In this document: one piece after another, positions 6,442-9,851 of the stretch
Position numbering within the stretch: the stretch's first letter is position 1
Layout: every line of letters starts with the position of its first letter
DNA from: an uncultured Acidobacteriota bacterium
GTDB lineage: Bacteria; Acidobacteriota; Vicinamibacteria; Vicinamibacterales; UBA8438
Assembly: GCA_937888665.1 (NCBI GenBank)
Contig: CALBET010001002.1
Span: 1 to 9,851 of the forward strand
Direction: 5' to 3'
DNA: 9,851 bases
Position numbers and translations under genes: made by a program
Notes under the pieces: generated by a model
What the model was told of the DNA's origin: nothing
What the model saw: only the letters and a program-made list of their open reading frames with translations
Database searches by the model: none

Positions 6442-6461
6442 AGAAGTAGTCATGTTGCCAA
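6433..6461 (-). promoter_or_regulatory. vapBC promoter (TTGGCA - 17 bp - CATAAT), leaderless
   Basis: On the minus strand TTGGCA (6461-6456) is separated by exactly 17 bp from CATAAT (6438-6433). Each hexamer matches the sigma70 consensus at five of six positions. Only six bases separate the -10 box from the vapB ATG, so transcription should begin at or next to the start codon. The hexamers and spacing are observed; promoter activity is inferred. Confidence 0.65.
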
Positions 6462-6535
6462 TCGGCCGCTTGGGACGGCCCCGAGGCGGCTGCGCTGGAG
6501 CCCGAGGCTCGACGGCACGCGACGACGGTCAGCGT

Positions 6536-9202
6536 CTACCGGCCAGCGGCCAGCGGCCAGCCGACGATGACCGTCAACGGCTGATCCCGCTCGCTGACCT
6601 GCAGCACCACCGCGATGAAGCGCTGTCCGTCTGGCGTGACGTCGTAGCTCAACCAGCCGGCGGTTGAGAACAGCGGACGCGGCGCGCCGGGAACACCCGT
6701 CGCGTCAATCGGCACAACTATGAGCTGGCCCTCCGAGAGGAAGAACAACTCCCGGCCGTCTCGACGCCACCGTGGCCAGATCCCGCCGGCAGACGAGACC
6801 GGCGTCGGTGACGCCCCGTTCACGGGGAACGGCGACAGGTAGACCTCGGACCGGGTGCTGACATCCGACGTGAAGGCGATCGACCGTCCGTTTGGCGCGA
6901 ACTGCAGGGATATCTCCGACGATGGCGTCGCAAGGAGCGGCGTCACCTGGTCCGGCGCCGACAGCGGGAACGTCAGGAGATCCCAGTCGCCGCGCTCCGT
7001 GCGCTCCCGATACCCCACGAGGCTGCCGTCCGGTGAGATATCTTCCGGCCACTGAAACCGCGGACTGCTGAGCAGACGGCGCTCGGCGCCCGTGGCCAGG
7101 TCCCTGGCAAACAGGTTCGGGGGCGCACCCTGTCCGGAGGCGAAGACCATCGTCCGGCCGCCAGGCACCCAGGTCTCGCCCACTTCCATGCCCGGGGCCG
7201 CCGTCAGGCGCGTCTCGCTGGGACGCCCGAGGTCCGCCGTCCAGAGATCGTACGTGCCGAGTTCCGGCCGCATGCGGGAGAAGGCCAGCGCCGATCCGTC
7301 CGGCGAGAGGCGCAAGGTGTTGTAGCCGCCGGGTGTGCTGACCACTCCCGCTTCCCGCCCGGCGCGGTCGAACCAGATCATGCGGCTCTTGTCGAGCTGC
7401 GACTGGGCCACCAGCGTGCCGTTCAGCGAGGCGGAGAAGGCCGACCAGCCCGTCACCACCGAATGGCCCACGAGTCCGATGAGCGACACCGGATCCCCGA
7501 CGACACGTCCGGCGTCCAGATCGACCCGCTGCGCGACGAGCGTGCCCTCGCGCACGTAGAGCAGCCAGTCTGGATCGACCCACTGGGCGAGCGACTCGGC
7601 GGCGACGAGTTCCACCGATGATCCGTCGGGCCGGACCAGGACGACCTCACCGCGGGACTCGTTGTGGAGCGCGGTGTAGAGAAACCGGCGGCCATCGGGA
7701 AGAAAGCGGGGCCAGAGGACGCGCCGAGTCGGCTCGCCCTCGCCCGACCCTGCGACGACGACCGTCGGCGACCCGCCGGCTGCCGCGACCCGGGAGATGC
7801 TGGCGCCACTCACCGAGGCAAACAGGATGTCTCCGGACGCACTCCAGGTGCCGACCAGGCCGACGTTCCTGGGCACATCGCAGATCTTGACCGGCGCACC
7901 GCCGGCGAGATCAACCCGCTTGAGCTGACCGGAGGCGAAGAAGGCCAGGGCCTTGGCGTCTGGAGACCAGAACACCGAAACCGCGCCTTCGGTGCCGTCC
8001 ACGGCGCGCGCGTTCTCGTCGCCGAGCGGCCGAATCCAGACCTCGGACCGACCCTGCCTCGTCGCGATGAACGCGAGCGACGAGCCGTCCGGCGCCAGCT
8101 CCATCGTCAGCGCCTCGAGCCTCGGCAGCAGCGAGCCGTACTGAACGCCGGCGGGCGGCGGAAGGGCGAAACGAATCGGCCCGGCGCCGCCCCCAACGGA
8201 CGTCGCCGCGCGATCGGCCAACAGCAGCCACAGCGTCGTCGCCGACAGCACGACCGTCGCCACCGCCAGAACCGCGGTGAGAGCGCGGCTGCGCGGGACC
8301 GGCACGGCTGACGACGCGACGATGCCAGAACGGGCGCCGTCCGGCGAGACGTCGCTCGACGAGCCGGCGAGATCGTGCAGGGCGTCGCCGATGTCGCGCA
8401 GGCGACGGCGTCGGTCCTTCTCGAGGCAGCGCAGGATCAGCTGGCGCACGCCCAGCGGCGTGTCTGCCGGCAGGGCCTGCCAGTCCGGGTCACGCTCGAG
8501 AATCGCGGCGAGCGTATCGGACACGGTCGGCGCGTAGAAAGCCGGCCGCCCGGCGAGCAGTTCGTAGAGCACGCAGCCGAAGGCCCAGATGTCGGTCCGT
8601 CTGTCGACCGGCTGCCCGCGCGCCTGCTCGGGGCTCATGTAAGCGGGCGTGCCGAGGACGGCGCCCTGCACCGTCAACCCATCGGACGTGACGGTCATCC
8701 CGTCCTGACCCGACTCGTCGGTCCAGAGCTTGGCGAGCCCGAAGTCGAGCACCTTGGCCGAGCCCTCCGGCGTGACGACGATGTTCGCCGGCTTCAGGTC
8801 GCGGTGGACGATGCCCTTCTCGTGTGCCGCATCGAGCGCCATCGCCACCTCGCGCGCGAGGTCGGTCGCTGCGCGTCGTCCGATGGCGCCCGCCTGCAGC
8901 AGCGCTTTCAGGGTCCGTCCCTCGACGAACTCCATGGCAATCGCCGGCCCGGCGATCGAGTCTTCGACGCCATAGACCTGTGCGATGTGGGGATGGTTCA
9001 GCGCGGCGAGCAGGCGCGCTTCGCGCGCGAACCGGCTGCGGCGCTCGGGGTCATCGGCCCATGCGGCCGGGAGGATCTTGAGCGCGACGTCGCGGTCGAG
9101 CGTGCGGTCGCGCGCCCGAAACACTTCGCCCATGCCACCGGCGCCGATGGCCGCGACGACCTCGTAGGGTCCAACCCGCGAGCCGAGTGTCAGACTGGAC
9201 AT
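6536..9202 (-). CDS. Transmembrane Ser/Thr protein kinase with C-terminal WD40/TolB-like propeller sensor
   Basis: This 888-residue protein has an N-terminal Hanks-type kinase domain (about residues 13-278). It contains the glycine loop IGAGGMGEVFRA, Lys42 in VALKIL, Glu61, HRDLKPAN with catalytic Asp135 and Asn140, DFG at 153-155, GTPAYMSPEQARG and DIWAFGCVLYELLAGRP. All catalytic residues are present. A linker leads to one membrane helix (about 307-329, LTAVLAVATVVLSATTLWLL). The rest (about 343-888) is a propeller with repeated blade motifs such as LSPDGSALAFSR, ISPDGSLVGYRER, FAPNGRSIAFTSD and WPRWRRDGRELFFL, which is expected outside the membrane. The layout suggests a receptor kinase that phosphorylates cytoplasmic targets when the propeller binds a ligand or protein; the signal is unknown. 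The ATG at 9202 has a GGGGGA eight bases upstream. The gene ends in three tandem 7-base repeats. A truncated paralogue of the propeller lies at 3935-5100. Confidence 0.93.
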   Translation of the reverse strand: MSSLTLGSRVGPYEVVAAIGAGGMGEVFRARDRTLDRDVALKILPAAWADDPERRSRFAREARLLAALNHPHIAQVYGVEDSIAGPAIAMEFVEGRTLKALLQAGAIGRRAATDLAREVAMALDAAHEKGIVHRDLKPANIVVTPEGSAKVLDFGLAKLWTDESGQDGMTVTSDGLTVQGAVLGTPAYMSPEQARGQPVDRRTDIWAFGCVLYELLAGRPAFYAPTVSDTLAAILERDPDWQALPADTPLGVRQLILRCLEKDRRRRLRDIGDALHDLAGSSSDVSPDGARSGIVASSAVPVPRSRALTAVLAVATVVLSATTLWLLLADRAATSVGGGAGPIRFALPPPAGVQYGSLLPRLEALTMELAPDGSSLAFIATRQGRSEVWIRPLGDENARAVDGTEGAVSVFWSPDAKALAFFASGQLKRVDLAGGAPVKICDVPRNVGLVGTWSASGDILFASVSGASISRVAAAGGSPTVVVAGSGEGEPTRRVLWPRFLPDGRRFLYTALHNESRGEVVLVRPDGSSVELVAAESLAQWVDPDWLLYVREGTLVAQRVDLDAGRVVGDPVSLIGLVGHSVVTGWSAFSASLNGTLVAQSQLDKSRMIWFDRAGREAGVVSTPGGYNTLRLSPDGSALAFSRMRPELGTYDLWTADLGRPSETRLTAAPGMEVGETWVPGGRTMVFASGQGAPPNLFARDLATGAERRLLSSPRFQWPEDISPDGSLVGYRERTERGDWDLLTFPLSAPDQVTPLLATPSSEISLQFAPNGRSIAFTSDVSTRSEVYLSPFPVNGASPTPVSSAGGIWPRWRRDGRELFFLSEGQLIVVPIDATGVPGAPRPLFSTAGWLSYDVTPDGQRFIAVVLQVSERDQPLTVIVGWPLAAGR
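6541..6561 (+). repeat. Three tandem copies of GGCCAGC at the 3' end of the kinase gene
   Basis: GGCCAGC occurs three times without interruption, beginning two bases inside the coding side of the kinase TAG (6538-6536). On the coding strand it encodes the last residues (WPLAAGR). Because the unit is 7 bases, gain or loss of one copy would shift the frame and change only the extreme C terminus. Confidence 0.7.
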
Positions 9203-9238
9203 AGCGCCGATCCCCCGTCTACCGGGCCAGCAGGCAGG

Positions 9239-9325
9239 TCACCTTCGCCACGACCGGAGGGTGGACGCGTGCGCGCTGGTCAGTGCGACCATCGTGGCGA
9301 TGACGATTGTCGGGACACATCGCAT
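9239..9325 (-). CDS. Signal-peptide-like 28-residue mini-ORF upstream of the kinase (possible truncated secreted-protein gene)
   Basis: An ATG at 9325 is preceded at five bases by AGGGAG. The ORF reads MRCVPTIVIATMVALTSAHA, then STLRSWRR and a TGA. The first 20 residues have the shape of a signal peptide: one positive charge, a hydrophobic core VPTIVIATMVAL, and a TSAHA cleavage-like end. The frame stops eight residues later and 36 bases before the kinase ATG. It is most simply the 5' remnant of a secreted-protein gene cut by deletion. A genuine short leader is possible. No homologue is recognised. Confidence 0.35.
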   Translation of the reverse strand: MRCVPTIVIATMVALTSAHASTLRSWRR

Positions 9326-9429
9326 GGGCACTCCCTGAGGCGCGGCGTCGGCTACGGTGGCATCCTACCATCGACCGCCCCGTCGAGGGGCAGTCGTCGC
9401 CCGCCGGAGGCGCCGCTACTTGGGCTGGA
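9326..9429. other. Noncoding gap between recombinase fragment and signal-peptide mini-ORF
   Basis: No gene is supported here. A short inverted repeat, GCCCC-GTCGA-GGGGC, is present at about 9378-9393, but it lacks a T-run. It is where the recombinase homology has ended and the next remnant begins, so a deletion junction is likely within or next to it. Confidence 0.3.
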
Positions 9430-9851
9430 TCAACCAGCGAAGGCAAGGCCCGCCGAGGCCAAAGGCCGATGCACGCGCCACCAGGCGCGCAGGACCTCCA
9501 ACAGCGTCGGGGAGAGCATCACATACCGATTCTTCTGCCCCTTGCCGTGCAGCACGCGCAGGACCATCCGCTGGCTCTCGACGGCGGGGACGGTGAGGCA
9601 GACGGCTTCGGAAATGCGCAGGCCGGCGGCGTAACAGGTGGTCAGGATGGCGCGATGCAGCGGCCGCGTCACGCCGTCGAGAAACGGCACGACCTCCTCG
9701 GGACTGAGCACGACGGGGAGGGGCCGCGGCTTCTTCGGCAGCGGCAGCACCTCGTCGACCGGCCACCGCTGCTGAAGGGTGACGCGATAGAGAAACCGGA
9801 GTGCCGACACCGCCACGCCCACGGAGGTCGGCGCGAGCCCGCGTTCGGTGG
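9430..9851 (-). pseudogene. Tyrosine recombinase (phage-integrase family) fragment lacking the C-terminal catalytic half; 5' end outside window
   Basis: The frame is open from the right edge of the window (ERGLAPTSVGVAVSALRFLY) to a TGA at 9432-9430. It contains part of the SAM-like N-terminal DNA-binding domain with the linker LPLPKKPRPLPVVLSPEEVV. The catalytic domain then begins with RAILTTCYAAGLRISEAVCL, holding the box-I arginine, and HGKGQKNRYVMLSP, holding the beta-hairpin lysine. Homology ends at about WWRVHRPL. The H-x-x-R motif, the later histidine and the nucleophile tyrosine are absent, so strand exchange is impossible. The sequence resembles the integrases that travel with IS91-type elements; this is recognition from memory. 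A GTG at 9822 is not the start, because conserved sequence precedes it. Confidence 0.8.

Noticed and set aside
7664..8311. Plus-strand open frame opposite the kinase propeller
   Set aside because: Shadow of the propeller coding sequence, with low-complexity Arg/Gly/Pro composition.
9378..9393. GCCCC-GTCGA-GGGGC hairpin as a terminator
   Set aside because: The stem is only five pairs and no T-run follows on either strand.
9219..9446. Minus-strand 75-codon frame between the recombinase and the kinase
   Set aside because: It overlaps the better-supported signal-peptide mini-ORF in another frame. It has a composition typical of noncoding GC-rich DNA and no ribosome binding site.
8375..9634. Plus-strand open frame of 419 codons opposite the kinase domain
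   Set aside because: It is antisense to conserved kinase motifs, rich in Arg, Gly and Pro, and has no recognisable domain or ribosome binding site.
1..9851. CRISPR arrays, tRNA or rRNA genes
   Set aside because: No regularly spaced direct repeats, tRNA cloverleaf sequences or rRNA motifs were seen on reading both strands; no computational scan was possible.

Overview
The window is a GC-rich bacterial chromosome segment, read here as probably Acidobacteriota (Vicinamibacteria-like). That assignment is an inference. It rests on the GC-rich coding style and on a large Ser/Thr kinase fused through one membrane helix to a WD40/TolB-like propeller, a family expanded in that phylum. No rRNA or tRNA gene was seen.

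Left part (1-3450), core genes. The end of yggS (PLP-binding homeostasis protein) runs rightward and meets, tail to tail, a leftward cluster lepA - lepB - yggU (elongation factor 4, signal peptidase I, DUF167 protein). The leftward genes are tightly packed (10-11 nt gaps). The yggS and yggU stop codons share one CTAG. A TATAAT box only 12 nt before the lepA ATG suggests a near-leaderless mRNA.

Middle part (about 3450-5740), a gene graveyard. It holds an IS remnant of about 437 bp with an IS5-like transposase C terminus and candidate terminal inverted repeats. Next come a propeller fragment truncated at both ends, a fused N-terminal fragment of a family-4-like glycosyltransferase, and about 200 bp of debris. 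Each piece is recognisable but incomplete, so the segment appears to have grown by insertion and deletion.

Right part (5744-9851). A compact PIN-domain toxin/Phd-type antitoxin pair (vapBC) overlaps by ATGA. It has a clear sigma70-like promoter, and a perfect palindrome overlaps the -10 box, which suggests autoregulation and a leaderless antitoxin message. Then comes a full-length 888-residue membrane Ser/Thr kinase with a propeller sensor. A 28-codon signal-peptide-like mini-ORF lies just upstream of it. At the right edge is a tyrosine recombinase that has lost its C-terminal catalytic half. The region from 3450 to the right edge therefore looks like accessory DNA, with recombination-enzyme remnants at both ends and one intact toxin-antitoxin pair and one intact kinase inside.

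No convincing new multi-gene system was found. The points most worth checking are the leaderless, operator-overlapped vapBC promoter, the chimeric junction near 5100, the internally deleted IS, and the convergent yggS/yggU pair with overlapping stops.
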